Shown: positions 1-8,816 of the stretch, piece after piece
Layout: the number at the start of each line of letters is the position of its first letter
Numbering within the stretch: the first letter of the stretch is position 1
Source of the DNA: JAJFFW01 sp963922595
Lineage (GTDB): Bacteria; Pseudomonadota; Alphaproteobacteria; Caulobacterales; Parvularculaceae
Direction: 5' to 3'
Assembly (NCBI GenBank): GCA_963922595.1
Contig: CAWUIM010000001.1
Location: forward strand, 62,001-126,000
Length of the DNA: 64,000 nt
The notes under the pieces: model-generated
What the model saw: the letters and a program-made list of their open reading frames with translations, nothing else
Told to the model about the DNA's origin: nothing
Databases searched by the model: none
Translations under genes and position numbers: made by a program

Positions 1-237
1 AAGTTCCGCATCCGCAATACGGCGCTCTGCAGTTACTGCGGGGGCGACGGCCCGTTGTACGCCAGCCACCTCGACTCCGGCGCCGACCCCAGCCGTTACG
101 CGTTCGGCGAGATCAACGCGTCGCGCAGCGAAGCCTTCAGTTTGAGCGTTGGCGATGTTGTTCGCCGTTACGCTCGCTCTCCGACCAGCGGTCGATAATC
201 CTGAAAGCGCGTTTGATAACGCTTGGCCGACACTCAC
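1..237 (-). CDS. flgK: Flagellar hook-associated protein 1 (FlgK), N-terminal part, cut by window edge
   Basis: Reading the minus strand from a GTG at 237 gives 79 codons open to the window edge. The product begins VSVGQALSNALSGLSTAGRR and continues into ASVTANNIANAQTEGFAARR. This is the amphipathic N-terminal D0 helix and NNIANxxTxGF signature of rod/hook/HAP proteins. The LSNALSGLSTA start and the place directly after flgE point to FlgK, which joins hook to filament outside the cell. A Shine-Dalgarno-like AAAGGGAC lies about 7 bases upstream of the GTG. The gene follows flgE by 25 bases on the same strand, so the two are probably co-transcribed. The rest of the gene lies left of the window. 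The alternative is another hook/rod protein, but the position after flgE makes FlgK most likely. Confidence 0.85.
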   Translation of the reverse strand, partial: MSVGQALSNALSGLSTAGRRASVTANNIANAQTEGFAARRVDLAERVTAGVGAGVEVAGVQRAVAPAVTAERRIADAEL

Positions 238-262
238 AATCTGTCCCTTTCAATATACTCTG

Positions 263-1570
263 CTATCGAATGATATTCGTCGTCTCTTGCAGTATCTCAT
301 CGACGGTTTGAATAATGCGCGCGTTGGACGAATAGGCGCGCTGGGTCTGGATTAGATCCGTCAGTTCGCTTGCAATGTCTGTGGTTGATTCGGCGAGCGC
401 GAATCCAACCGTCGATCCGGCCGGCCCGTCCCCGGCGTCCCACAGATAGAAATCACCGCTATCTTGGGAAATCTGGAACGCCTGCGATCCGACAGCATCC
501 AGCCCATTGAAATTTGGAACATCTGCGATAGGGATCTGATAAAGAGTGCGTCGAAAACCAGTATCGTAAATCGCCTGCAAGAAACCTTGCTCATCGACTT
601 CAACAGACGCAAGATTTCCAAGCGGCGCGCCATTCTTGCTGATGGCGACGGGCGTAAAGCTCGCTGATAACTGTGTAAGCGGCGTCGCCTCTCCCGGCGT
701 TCCTACAACGAGACTGATTGGATTGCTGGCCGCGTTAACAGTTACAGAGCCGGAAACCGGATCGAATGATGCGCCGGCGCCGGGAACGACTGAGGCCAAA
801 GCACCACCGCCAGAGAGACTGTCGTCAAATGTTAAATCGAAAGACGCTATTGGGACCGCCGGGTCTCCGGCGCGATCAAAAACGCTCGCTGTCCATGCGT
901 TGGAGGAGCCTGCCGCCGGAACCGTAGGCGTGAATCTGATTTCAAGCGTTTGTGACCGTCCAAGCGTGTCAAAATATTCGATCGGAAGGGTAAGGGCGTC
1001 GCCGGTGGCGCCGGCTTGGGTTTCAGCAGCAGGCAGATTTACACCAAGGCGCACTTCGGTCGTCGCTGAGGCAGCGAATTGGTTTAGGTTAATTTGAACC
1101 GGCTCGAGAGAAGCGGCGCTATCGCGTACGGGTGCGCCGATGTCGCCATTGACGTCTGCTGGCCACCCGAGCAATACGAGCCCGCTCGACGTCCGCAGAA
1201 CGCCGCTTTGATCGGGAGAAAACGACCCTGTCGCCGTCAAGAGTAAAGACCGATTAGCCGCCGGCGCCGAGACGCCCGCGAGATCGGTTACCGGAAGCAG
1301 ACCGCGTCCGTTCACCGCGAGATCGGTTGCGTTTGCGGTCGTAAGCAATGACCCAGCGGCGCTCACATCACGGAAGGTCGATGCTCTGACGCCTCCGGCA
1401 GCGTAAGCGCCGTCGCTTCCCTGTTGCAAAACAAGATCGGAGAATTCGGCGTCAACGCGCTTGTATCCGAAAGTCCCTGAATTCGCGATATTATCCGAAA
1501 TCGCCGCCAATCGAACAGAGTTAACGGCCAGACCAGCAACGCCTGCATTTAGGGAAGAAGAAATACTCAT
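263..1570 (-). CDS. flgE: Flagellar hook protein FlgE
   Basis: 435 aa, the subunit polymerised into the flagellar hook outside the cell. The N-terminus has the conserved D0 helix with SDNIANSGTFGYKR at about residues 25-38. The C-terminus ends in the matching helix (TDLIQTQRAYSSNARIIQTV...). The middle is rich in Ser/Thr/Gly/Ala, as is usual for surface-exposed hook domains. Its length is typical for a short FlgE. The ATG at 1570 has AAGGTG 7 bases upstream. Followed closely by flgK; separated by about 90 bases from motB, which is transcribed in the same direction upstream. Confidence 0.92.
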   Translation of the reverse strand: MSISSSLNAGVAGLAVNSVRLAAISDNIANSGTFGYKRVDAEFSDLVLQQGSDGAYAAGGVRASTFRDVSAAGSLLTTANATDLAVNGRGLLPVTDLAGVSAPAANRSLLLTATGSFSPDQSGVLRTSSGLVLLGWPADVNGDIGAPVRDSAASLEPVQINLNQFAASATTEVRLGVNLPAAETQAGATGDALTLPIEYFDTLGRSQTLEIRFTPTVPAAGSSNAWTASVFDRAGDPAVPIASFDLTFDDSLSGGGALASVVPGAGASFDPVSGSVTVNAASNPISLVVGTPGEATPLTQLSASFTPVAISKNGAPLGNLASVEVDEQGFLQAIYDTGFRRTLYQIPIADVPNFNGLDAVGSQAFQISQDSGDFYLWDAGDGPAGSTVGFALAESTTDIASELTDLIQTQRAYSSNARIIQTVDEILQETTNIIR

Positions 1571-1659
1571 TGAAATGCACCTTTAGGTCGTATTTTTTGA
1601 TTTACTATACCCAGGGTAGCATTGACCTCGTAAATAATGCCCTAACGCGGCGCCTTCGA

Positions 1660-2478
1660 TCACATCTCTCGGAGCAATGTGATTGCGATGCGTCGGTTCT
1701 GGGGAGCGGACGGATCATCAGACAATGGTTCATTGCTGGCTTTGCCGGCGACTTCCGCAACCTGCGTAATCGGAAATCCGTATTCAACCAACAAGCGTCT
1801 GGACGCGTGCGCACGGTCTGTCGACAGTTCCCAATTGGAGTAGTTCGCTGAAGTCGAAAAGGATGTCGCGTCGGTGTGGCCGGTAATCGCCATCTTATTC
1901 GACACCGTCGAAAGCACTGGTGCGATCGCGTACAACAGATTTTTAAGGACCGACGACGGCTGCGCCGATCCGTTCGAAAAGAGCGGGTCGTCATCGACAT
2001 CGACCAGCTCGATAAGAAGTCCTTCGGGCGTCATCCGCGTATTGATATGGGCCGCCAGTTCACTGACTGCAGTGTCTTGTTTTGCAATTTCGATTTTTTC
2101 ACGAAGCGTATCAAGCGGCGCCTCGACTTCTTCATCCGGCGTCGCGGTCTCCGGTCGCGCAGCCGGAAATTCATCGCTGGCGCCAATTTCGTCCCGGATT
2201 AATGTGTCTTCACTCAAGATTGACGATCCGTTCAACGCACCTTGGCCCCCGCCAGATACTTTACTGATAGGAATCGACGGGTTGAAATAATCGGCCAGCC
2301 CCTTACGCTGCTCTTCTGTGGTCGCATTAATTAGCCACATGAGCAGAAAAAACGCCATCATTGCGGTAACGAAGTCGGCGTAAGCGACTTTCCAGGCGCC
2401 GCCATGGTGGCCGCCATGCCCTTTGACGACCTTCTTTTTGATGATCACCACGTTTTGCTGTAGCGCCGAACCTGCCAT
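1660..2478 (-). CDS. motB: Flagellar motor stator protein MotB
   Basis: 272 aa. After a Lys/His/Gly-rich cytoplasmic tail there is a single membrane helix (about residues 29-52). It holds the motif AWKVAYADFVTAMM, in which Asp35 is the conserved ion-carrying residue of the stator. The C-terminal half (about 150-272) is an OmpA/MotB peptidoglycan-binding domain with TGHTD and the NRRIAI end motif. MotB anchors the MotA/MotB ion channel to the cell wall. The start has AGGG 6 bases upstream. It sits alone between flgE and the divergent fliM, about 7.5 kb from motA, so the two stator genes are not in one operon here. Confidence 0.95.
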   Translation of the reverse strand: MAGSALQQNVVIIKKKVVKGHGGHHGGAWKVAYADFVTAMMAFFLLMWLINATTEEQRKGLADYFNPSIPISKVSGGGQGALNGSSILSEDTLIRDEIGASDEFPAARPETATPDEEVEAPLDTLREKIEIAKQDTAVSELAAHINTRMTPEGLLIELVDVDDDPLFSNGSAQPSSVLKNLLYAIAPVLSTVSNKMAITGHTDATSFSTSANYSNWELSTDRAHASRRLLVEYGFPITQVAEVAGKASNEPLSDDPSAPQNRRIAITLLREM

Positions 2479-2654
2479 CGTTTACCCTGCCATCAACTTG
2501 AAGAAAGCTTCGTCTTCTTGATCAGGCGAGCATGCTACTATGGGTTGTTTTACAAATTATAAACACTTTTAGAGTGCTATATCCGCATACTGAGTGGCTG
2601 GCCGTTCAATCACTACGTCCGTAAAAATAAGATATAGGATCACAACGTAAATCC

Positions 2655-3620
2655 GTGTCTCAAACACAATCATCACAACCCGAAGCGGCAGACGATGAGA
2701 TAATCCCGCGCTCATTGGAGAATACGGGTGTCGCGAAAATTCTCGACAGCCACAATCGCCGAAGCGCGCTTGAGGCGAACGCCGAAGAAAAAATCACCCT
2801 TACCATCGACGCGGCGCAGTCCGCTCTTGGCGAGATATTCACAGGCGACAGCGCTGAACGAATTCATGCTTCATATTCTATTGAGCCGTGGCGCCGCGCG
2901 GCAAAAATCGCGGAAGAACAATCGACGCGTTTTGTCTGCACCAGTTCGAGTAAACCGGATCCAAACAATGACAAGCTCTTGACTGTGATCAACCTCGATA
3001 CAGCAATGGTTTCAGCGATCGCCGCACAACACTTTGGAATGAACGCATTCGCTAAACCCGGGGAGCTTGGAAGCGTTGAACGCCACCTAGCGCGTTATGC
3101 GGCGCAAACAGTGTCGAATGCAACCCTGGTCGCCATAACCAATGATCCACCCGCGGCAACTCCTAATGGCTCCTCTACAAAGATCGGCGATATCGCTGTA
3201 TCGCCAATTGATAATCTGGAATCTTTCCCCCTGTTTAATGAAAATGATGATTGCATTATCATGTCATTAAGGCGAGGAGAGCGTGGATCAGAAAATTCGG
3301 CGATCATGAGCATTGTCTTGCCGGCCTCCCTTTTTGTTCAAACAAAGACGAAAAACGAAGACGCTGCTCCTCCCGAAAAAATTGATCTCGAGTCGATATC
3401 GCGAGATGCATCATGCGAATTGAGCGCCGAGTTAGCGCGCATTACTATGTCAGTAAAATCAATCATGTCGCTCAAATCTGGCGTCGATCTCGATCTACCC
3501 ATGGCTTCGATAAGCAACATCGCAATTCGACAAAAAGATTTTGAGTATCCGTTATTCAATGGCGCGTTAGTAGAAAGCGCGGGCATGCGATCAGTCGTAA
3601 TCCAGTCGGCTAGTGATTAA
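2655..3620 (+). CDS. fliM: Divergent flagellar motor switch protein FliM
   Basis: 321 aa, GTG start at 2655. The C-terminal ~70 residues form a SpoA-type domain (SVKSIMSLKSGVDLDLP...) as in FliM/FliN, and the middle resembles the CheC-like FliM core (QHFGMNAF...GSVERHLARY). FliM would form the C-ring and receive the CheY signal. The sequence is strongly diverged: the usual N-terminal LSQxEIDALL CheY-binding peptide is not visible. The GGxG loop that contacts FliG is replaced by FGMNAF. Context supports the assignment: fliN and fliG are in the operon just downstream on the other strand, and no other FliM appears in the window. It is transcribed divergently from motB and convergently with fliG. 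Confidence 0.7.
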   Translation: MSQTQSSQPEAADDEIIPRSLENTGVAKILDSHNRRSALEANAEEKITLTIDAAQSALGEIFTGDSAERIHASYSIEPWRRAAKIAEEQSTRFVCTSSSKPDPNNDKLLTVINLDTAMVSAIAAQHFGMNAFAKPGELGSVERHLARYAAQTVSNATLVAITNDPPAATPNGSSTKIGDIAVSPIDNLESFPLFNENDDCIIMSLRRGERGSENSAIMSIVLPASLFVQTKTKNEDAAPPEKIDLESISRDASCELSAELARITMSVKSIMSLKSGVDLDLPMASISNIAIRQKDFEYPLFNGALVESAGMRSVVIQSASD

Positions 3621-3708
3621 GTCACTCTATTCCGGTGTGCAGCCGGAGGCGTGACGATAGCTTCCCGAGAAATGACATTCATCGATAACGATAGCCTAAT
3701 TGATCATT

Positions 3709-4806
3709 TCAGTCGGCGCCGCATTCATAGATTTCAATTTCGCCGGCAGCAACAAGGCTCTTTACTTTCGCAATAAATTCCCTATGCGCTGCATCGCCGG
3801 TAGCCTCGTCGATCGTTCCGATTTCTTCGACTTCTTCACGGATTTGTTCGCCAAGTCGCTTGGATATTGATGCAAAAAAGTAATCTACAGTCTCTTTTGC
3901 CATTTGGTTGCCATAACTCAGCGCTTCGACAAGGATGCGCCGATCAATTTCACGAATAATGACGGGCGCCGCCTCTATCGGCAAGCGCACGTGCAATTCC
4001 GAAAAGGTGATGACATTTTTCTTTACGGCCTTCGCAATTTCGGGACTTTCGCTTTGGAGGGCGTTCATCATCGTGTCCCGTTCATTAGATGGAAGAAAAT
4101 TGACAATCTCACCTACCGTTGCGCCGCCTTTTGAATAGTCGGCCCGGCTATTCAATTCATCGAGGATTTCTTCCTTTATCGCTGACGCAACAGCGTCGAC
4201 CGCCGGCTTGGGAAAAATTGGCTTTCGCGCAAGTTCAAGCAGAATCTCCCGTGCCTGCTCGGGAGCACACTGCGACACCAATGACGCCGCTTTCACGGCC
4301 GGCAGTTGCGAAAGCGTCACTGCGCAAACTGTCGCCGACTGTGTGTTGAAGTACGCCAAAAGAGGCTCGTCGTCCAATTCCGCAATTTTCGGCCACAAGC
4401 CTTCTGCTGTTTCGGCGATTGGACCTGAGTCGAATAGGGAATTGACACGTTCGGAATCCACAATCTCGCTAAGAATGCGTTGCGCTTCCATATCGCCTGT
4501 AGCGAGTTGCGAACTTTGCGCCGCCACTTCCGAACTAAATTCTCTGGCAACAATATTGAGCATGTCTGGTTCAATTGAGCTTAACTCGCTAAATGCCGCA
4601 ACAAAAGCGCGCAATTCCTCATCAGATAACTCTTGTGCGATTTGCGGGGCGAAGTCGGCGCTCAGTGACGCCAATACGACGGCGGCTTTCTGCGAACGCG
4701 ACAAGCTCATTGTTCCGGTGGGGTTTGTTGTTTCCGTGGCCTCGGGAGATCTGGATACGTCACTCTTATTTGTATGTACGTGAATATCAGTTTGATTAGC
4801 TCTCAT
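3709..4806 (-). CDS. fliG: Flagellar motor switch protein FliG
   Basis: 365 aa. The C-terminal third (NVITFSELHVRLPIEAAPVIIREIDRR...VEALSYG) matches the FliG torque-generating domain, and the start of the core (LSRSQKAAVVLASLSADFA) matches FliG N. The middle EHPQ motif is degenerate (about NTQSATV). A ~32-residue Ser/Thr-rich extension precedes the usual FliG start at MSLSRSQ. The upstream ATG is favoured because it overlaps the fliP stop as ATGA (4803-4806), a translational-coupling arrangement. FliG couples the MS-ring to FliM and touches MotA. Its place after fliP, not between fliF and fliH, is unusual. Confidence 0.85.
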   Translation of the reverse strand: MRANQTDIHVHTNKSDVSRSPEATETTNPTGTMSLSRSQKAAVVLASLSADFAPQIAQELSDEELRAFVAAFSELSSIEPDMLNIVAREFSSEVAAQSSQLATGDMEAQRILSEIVDSERVNSLFDSGPIAETAEGLWPKIAELDDEPLLAYFNTQSATVCAVTLSQLPAVKAASLVSQCAPEQAREILLELARKPIFPKPAVDAVASAIKEEILDELNSRADYSKGGATVGEIVNFLPSNERDTMMNALQSESPEIAKAVKKNVITFSELHVRLPIEAAPVIIREIDRRILVEALSYGNQMAKETVDYFFASISKRLGEQIREEVEEIGTIDEATGDAAHREFIAKVKSLVAAGEIEIYECGAD

Positions 4807-5594
4807 GGCGTATATCCTCGTACAAGTGCGCCAGCAACGCTCACCCAGGCATTCGACAATACAAAAAATGCGATTTTAAACGGCAGGGAGACAATTGCCG
4901 GCGGAAGCATAAGCATCCCCATCGCCATCAAAATCGAAGCAACCAAAAGATCAATAATTAAAAACGGAAGTAAGATAACAAATCCAACCTCGAAAGCGCG
5001 TTGAATCTCACAAAGCACGAAGCTAGGAATCAATAGACTAGCGTCTGGGTCATCGAGCTTAAGCGGTTCAGTAGTTGCCTTGGCCTCATGAAGAATAAAC
5101 AGCGCTTCTTCGCTGACGCGCATCATCATAAATTGTTTTAGTGGCGCTAAAGATTGTTGAATTGCAGTTGTTTCGCTTATTTCACCACGCGTGAGCGGCG
5201 CGATCCCCTCCACCCAGATATCGCGAAAAACTGGTTCCATCACGTAAAATGTCAAAAAAAGCGCAACACTGACAATCAACATATTTGGCGGCGCTTGTTG
5301 CAACCCTGTTCCTTGCCGCAGAATTGATAAAACAATGAGCATGAAGGGCAAACAGGTCACCATCATTGCAAGCCCCGGCGCTAGACTAAGCACAGTGACG
5401 CCAATGAATATCTGGACAACGCGTGTGGCGAGCGAGCTTTCAAGCACTGGCGTTGCAAGGTCGCTGTTCACCGCGGCAAGCGCCGTCACGGGCGTTTGCA
5501 CAAGACAAAGAAAAGATACGAGCAACGCAAGTTTCACAAAAAAGCGCCGCTTATCAGGGGCGCACGCAGTGTAGGAAGCCGCCTTAACGCTCAT
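4803..5594 (-). CDS. fliP: Flagellar export gate protein FliP
   Basis: 263 aa, with a cleavable N-terminal signal (about residues 1-41, charged region then FFVKLALLVSFLCLV...ALA) and the conserved FliP block IPSFVLCEIQRAFEVGFVILLPFLIIDL. It also has the MGMLMLPPAIVSLPFK end. FliP, FliQ and FliR form the core of the type III export gate in the inner membrane. The start overlaps the end of fliN by 11 bases, and the stop overlaps the fliG start. No fliO lies between fliN and fliP; FliQ and FliR are encoded near 24.3 and 26.7 kb. Confidence 0.95.
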   Translation of the reverse strand: MSVKAASYTACAPDKRRFFVKLALLVSFLCLVQTPVTALAAVNSDLATPVLESSLATRVVQIFIGVTVLSLAPGLAMMVTCLPFMLIVLSILRQGTGLQQAPPNMLIVSVALFLTFYVMEPVFRDIWVEGIAPLTRGEISETTAIQQSLAPLKQFMMMRVSEEALFILHEAKATTEPLKLDDPDASLLIPSFVLCEIQRAFEVGFVILLPFLIIDLLVASILMAMGMLMLPPAIVSLPFKIAFFVLSNAWVSVAGALVRGYTP

Positions 5595-5928
5595 TGTTAA
5601 AAACCTGATTGATTCGAACGCTTAACTCACCGCTACCAGGTGTTTTTTCAACCAGCTCCCCATCCGCGATGATTTTCTCGCCCACCATGATCTGCACGGG
5701 ATCGCTGGCTCTTGAATTGAGATCAATAACACTTTCGGTTGATAATTCGAGAATATCGCGGAAGCGCATACGCGTTGAGCCCACACTGATAATGAGCTCA
5801 ACCGGTAACGCCATGATCCGGTCATGCGCCGCGTTTAACGTCGAAGAATTATGTTGGCTTTGTACTGTTTCTGTTTCACCGACGTCGATCGGCAAATTCT
5901 CGGTCTCACTCTCCGCATCAGTGTTCAT
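5584..5928 (-). CDS. fliN: Flagellar motor switch protein FliN
   Basis: 114 aa from the ATG at 5928. The C-terminal ~75 residues are a SpoA domain: LPVELIISVGSTRMRFRDIL, SDPVQIMVGEKIIADGEL, SVRINQVF. FliN forms the lower rim of the C-ring and binds the FliH-FliI export ATPase complex. The ATG start overlaps the fliH stop as ATGA and has GGAG 8 bases upstream. An in-frame GTG six bases further upstream is possible but has a poorer spacing. Operon order is fliF-fliH-fliN-fliP-fliG. Confidence 0.93.
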   Translation of the reverse strand: MNTDAESETENLPIDVGETETVQSQHNSSTLNAAHDRIMALPVELIISVGSTRMRFRDILELSTESVIDLNSRASDPVQIMVGEKIIADGELVEKTPGSGELSVRINQVFNNER

Positions 5929-6491
5929 TCGCACCGCTCCTCTTTAATCCAGTCGTCGATCAGTTTTTTCAGTTCACCGATCGTCGACTCCGCATCGTAA
6001 AAAAATCCGCCGCCGCACCATGTCGCCTCAATCGTAAACCGCGAGAGCGATTCATCGGCCGTAACGGTTCCAACAAAGTGATCATCATCTGATGAAACCA
6101 AAGTCGGATTTATCCTTATAGAGAGGGCGTCAATGTCGCGAACGCCTGCTTCGAGCAATTCGGCGAGTTTTATACGAACTTCCAAATTTGCAAGTGATGG
6201 AGCGACGGAGGTGAAAAGGAGCTTCACTGCTTCGAGAAATTCGCCCCTAAGGCGCCCTGCAACTTCGAGGACGCAATCTTCCAACCACTTTTTGCTTGCT
6301 GCTTCTTCCTTACTCTCTTTCAACTGCAACGCGTCCTGTTCGCGAATGGCGTCAGCATAGCCTTTTTTATAAGCGCTTTCGGCGTCTGCGCGCGTGTCTT
6401 CTCGTCGATCAAAAGACGAACGCCGGTCAAAGGATGGGAGCAGCACCGCCTTTGCCGTAGCCACTTCGGATGAGGAATTCCGCTGTGTCAC
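5925..6491 (-). CDS. fliH: Flagellar assembly protein FliH (FlbE-like)
   Basis: 188 aa, GTG start overlapping the fliF stop as GTGA. Sequence conservation is low, but the charged helical region (about 35-100: YKKGYADAIREQDALQLKESKEEAASKKWLE) and the terminal segment (ATWCGGGFFYDAESTIGELKKLIDDWI) fit the FliH/FlbE family. This is the dimeric negative regulator that holds the FliI ATPase at the export gate. In Caulobacter the equivalent gene, flbE, also lies between the fliF/fliG genes and fliN. Assignment rests partly on this position. Confidence 0.75.
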   Translation of the reverse strand: MTQRNSSSEVATAKAVLLPSFDRRSSFDRREDTRADAESAYKKGYADAIREQDALQLKESKEEAASKKWLEDCVLEVAGRLRGEFLEAVKLLFTSVAPSLANLEVRIKLAELLEAGVRDIDALSIRINPTLVSSDDDHFVGTVTADESLSRFTIEATWCGGGFFYDAESTIGELKKLIDDWIKEERCE

Positions 6492-8020
6492 GATAGTTGC
6501 TTGATCTCTTCGGTTTCACCGAGCCATTGCTTTAGGATTTTCGAACTAGCGTCAGTATTGCTCGACGCAACAGCACGCATCTCATCGACAGGTGATTTTG
6601 CGATTGCGACGGCCTCACCGTCCGCAGCCGCGCCTGACGCGGTGTTGAGAAGCACTTGTTCAGCGGATGGCGGGGCCTGGGAGAGAATTGGCTTCACAAC
6701 AAAGAGCGCCAGAGCCAGAACGACCAAAGCGGGTACAATAACCTGAATGATTGAGATGAAATTTGAGGACAAAAATTGGGCTGGGCCTGACTCAAAAAGC
6801 TCACCATCGGAGATTTCGTCTTTATGGAAATCCATTACTCTCACCGTCACAACATCGCCGCGCTCGTCATTGAATCCTACTGATGCGGCGACGAGTTCCC
6901 GGATCGCCTCTATTTCTTCATCAGTTCGTTTTGGGGAAGTTGCTCCATTACTATCCTCAACCGTTTGGCTTTCGTTCAACAGGACCGCTACTTGTAATCG
7001 CGTAACTGCGCCTGGCTCTCGGCGCCTTTGCCGATTTATCTCTGAATACTGATAGGAAAGCTTTTCGCGTGTTTCTGTCCGTTCGTTCTGCGACTCATTC
7101 TGTCTGGTTTCACCTTCGGGAAGATTGCTGGCGACAGTCACCTGGCCGCCTCCTTCGGCGCCAATCTCAGTGCTTTCGGAAACGTCTCTGCTCAAAAGTA
7201 TTCGGCTATCGGGATCAAGGATTCGCTCAGAGACGATTTCACCAGAATGTTCAATATCCAGCGCAACAGAAACCCGCGCGTTTCCCAGACCTACCCTTGC
7301 TTCAAGAAGTTCAAGGAGTTTTTGCTCCATCCGTCGCGCGCGATCCGACGCCCCAGCGCCAGGTATCGCTTCACCTGCTGCGCCCGGCTTAAGCACAACA
7401 CCTCTTTGCGCATCAATTATTGCGACCTGCTCTGGTTCAAGATCAGGTACCGCCAACGCAATTAAATACCTGATCGCCGTTGCTTGCTGCATAGCGAGGC
7501 GACCACGCGACATGGAGACCGTAGCTGATGCGGTTATCGCACCAACGCCGCGAGAAAAAGTCGTTCTTTTAGGGACGCCGAGATGAACGCGAACCGACTT
7601 GATACCTGGCGTTGCGATTATCGTTCGCGCAAGCTCTCCTTCTTTTGCCCGCCAATATGCAGCATCGAACATTTCGGACGTTGTGGAATATCCTTCGATA
7701 TTATCGAGCAACTCAAATCCAGGCTGGCCTTGTTGCGGCAATCCCTGGCGGGCGAGCGCTAAACGCGCGGAATCGCGTTTGGACTTAGGAACGTAAATCG
7801 CTTGTCCGCGAACTTCCGCGCGCACCTCCATGGCATCGAGGGCAGCCACGATGTCGCCGGCCGCCGCATCGTCAAGTCCGCCATACAATAGCGACATTGG
7901 CATACGAGACGGCGCCGTCGCTAACCAGCCAAATGCCGCTATCGTTGTGGCCAGCACACCGAGCAACACGCCCTTTTGCTGCAACGAAAACCCGTTCCAC
8001 AGACTCAATAATCTAGACAT
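6488..8020 (-). CDS. fliF: Flagellar MS-ring protein FliF
   Basis: 510 aa. It has a first membrane helix at about 16-35, then two ring-building motifs. The first includes SLLYGGLDDAAAGDIVAALD and the second ARRMEQKLLELLEARVGLGNARVSVALDIEHS. After the beta-collar stretch comes a second membrane helix at about 425-448 (IIQVIVPALVVLALALFVV). The C-terminal tail that binds FliG is present (ILKQWLGE near 495). FliF assembles the MS-ring in the inner membrane and starts flagellar assembly. First gene of the fliF-H-N-P-G operon, divergent from fliL. Confidence 0.95.
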   Translation of the reverse strand: MSRLLSLWNGFSLQQKGVLLGVLATTIAAFGWLATAPSRMPMSLLYGGLDDAAAGDIVAALDAMEVRAEVRGQAIYVPKSKRDSARLALARQGLPQQGQPGFELLDNIEGYSTTSEMFDAAYWRAKEGELARTIIATPGIKSVRVHLGVPKRTTFSRGVGAITASATVSMSRGRLAMQQATAIRYLIALAVPDLEPEQVAIIDAQRGVVLKPGAAGEAIPGAGASDRARRMEQKLLELLEARVGLGNARVSVALDIEHSGEIVSERILDPDSRILLSRDVSESTEIGAEGGGQVTVASNLPEGETRQNESQNERTETREKLSYQYSEINRQRRREPGAVTRLQVAVLLNESQTVEDSNGATSPKRTDEEIEAIRELVAASVGFNDERGDVVTVRVMDFHKDEISDGELFESGPAQFLSSNFISIIQVIVPALVVLALALFVVKPILSQAPPSAEQVLLNTASGAAADGEAVAIAKSPVDEMRAVASSNTDASSKILKQWLGETEEIKQLS

Positions 8021-8065
8021 TGTCTAATGCGCTCACTCCAAAACGCGCCCACACGGGAACGCCTT

Positions 8066-8073
8066 ATGGTTAA
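8066..8073 (-). promoter_or_regulatory. CtrA-type half site TTAACCAT between fliF and fliL
   Basis: The octamer reads TTAACCAT on the minus strand in the 131-base gap between the divergent fliF and fliL genes. TTAACCAT is a known form of the CtrA half site in Caulobacter flagellar promoters. A second full TTAACN7TTAA-like half is not seen at proper spacing, so this is only suggestive. Confidence 0.3.
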
Positions 8074-8151
8074 TTTTGCGGAGGTATCTTAAAGAACGGT
8101 TTACAATTAGTTGTAATATACAATTATTGCAATTTATGCGTGCTATTCGAA

Positions 8152-8802
8152 ATGGACAGAAGTAACGATACGGCGGAGCAAGTCGATTCAACTGAAGGCG
8201 CCGACGGCGGACGCAGTGTTGGAAAACTTGCAATAGCAATGGCTCTTGTAGCATCGCTGTGCGCTGGCGCAGCAGCCGGCTTTTTCTTGGCTCCTAGTCC
8301 GCAAACACAGCACGCTTCAGTCACAAGCATCGATGAATCGTTAGAACAAGGAAACGACGAAAACGCAGCCGCCGCTAAAAAGAAGAAAGAAAAAACGCCT
8401 TCTAAAAAAGAAACGAAGAAAAAACAGAAAAAATCGAATGATAAGAAAAAGTCGGATGACGAACAATTCGGCGCCAAAGGGGTCTCCACGTTCATTTCAG
8501 GTAACTCTGCATTTGTTGAATTCCCGCCCTTACTCGTTTCCGTTCGATCAAAAAGATCGCCTCGTCACGTTAAGATACGCATCGTGATTGAAACGACACC
8601 CGAGGATTCTGAAGCGTTCGCGGTCCACTCTTACCATATCATCGACACGCTCAATACGTATCTGAGGACCATCGATATTGCTCAATTCGAAGATCCGACA
8701 ATGCTGTCCGTTCTTAAGGAACGCATTGCGCATCGTGCGCGGCTTGTCGCGCCCGAAGCTGCCATTCACGAAATTCTCATCACTGAGTTTCTTCTCTCTT
8801 AG
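8152..8802 (+). CDS. fliL: Flagellar basal body-associated protein FliL (first copy)
   Basis: 216 aa from the ATG at 8152 (a GTG at 8140 is also in frame; neither has a strong ribosome site). Residues ~20-43 are one membrane helix (KLAIAMALVASLCAGAAAGFFLA), followed by a very Lys-rich linker of about 35 residues. A FliL domain follows (about 110-216: FVEFPPLLVSVRS...HVKIRIVIE...HIIDTLNTYLRT). FliL rings surround the stator and support torque. Starts a plus-strand set with the DUF6468 gene and motE. A second, smaller FliL-like gene lies at 15,934. Confidence 0.85.
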   Translation: MDRSNDTAEQVDSTEGADGGRSVGKLAIAMALVASLCAGAAAGFFLAPSPQTQHASVTSIDESLEQGNDENAAAAKKKKEKTPSKKETKKKQKKSNDKKKSDDEQFGAKGVSTFISGNSAFVEFPPLLVSVRSKRSPRHVKIRIVIETTPEDSEAFAVHSYHIIDTLNTYLRTIDIAQFEDPTMLSVLKERIAHRARLVAPEAAIHEILITEFLLS

Positions 8803-8816
8803 GAAAAGACGTTACC

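Noticed and set aside
4208..4783. Plus-strand frame of 191 codons inside fliG
   Set aside because: Opposite a gene with family match; Ser/Ala-rich product without domain.
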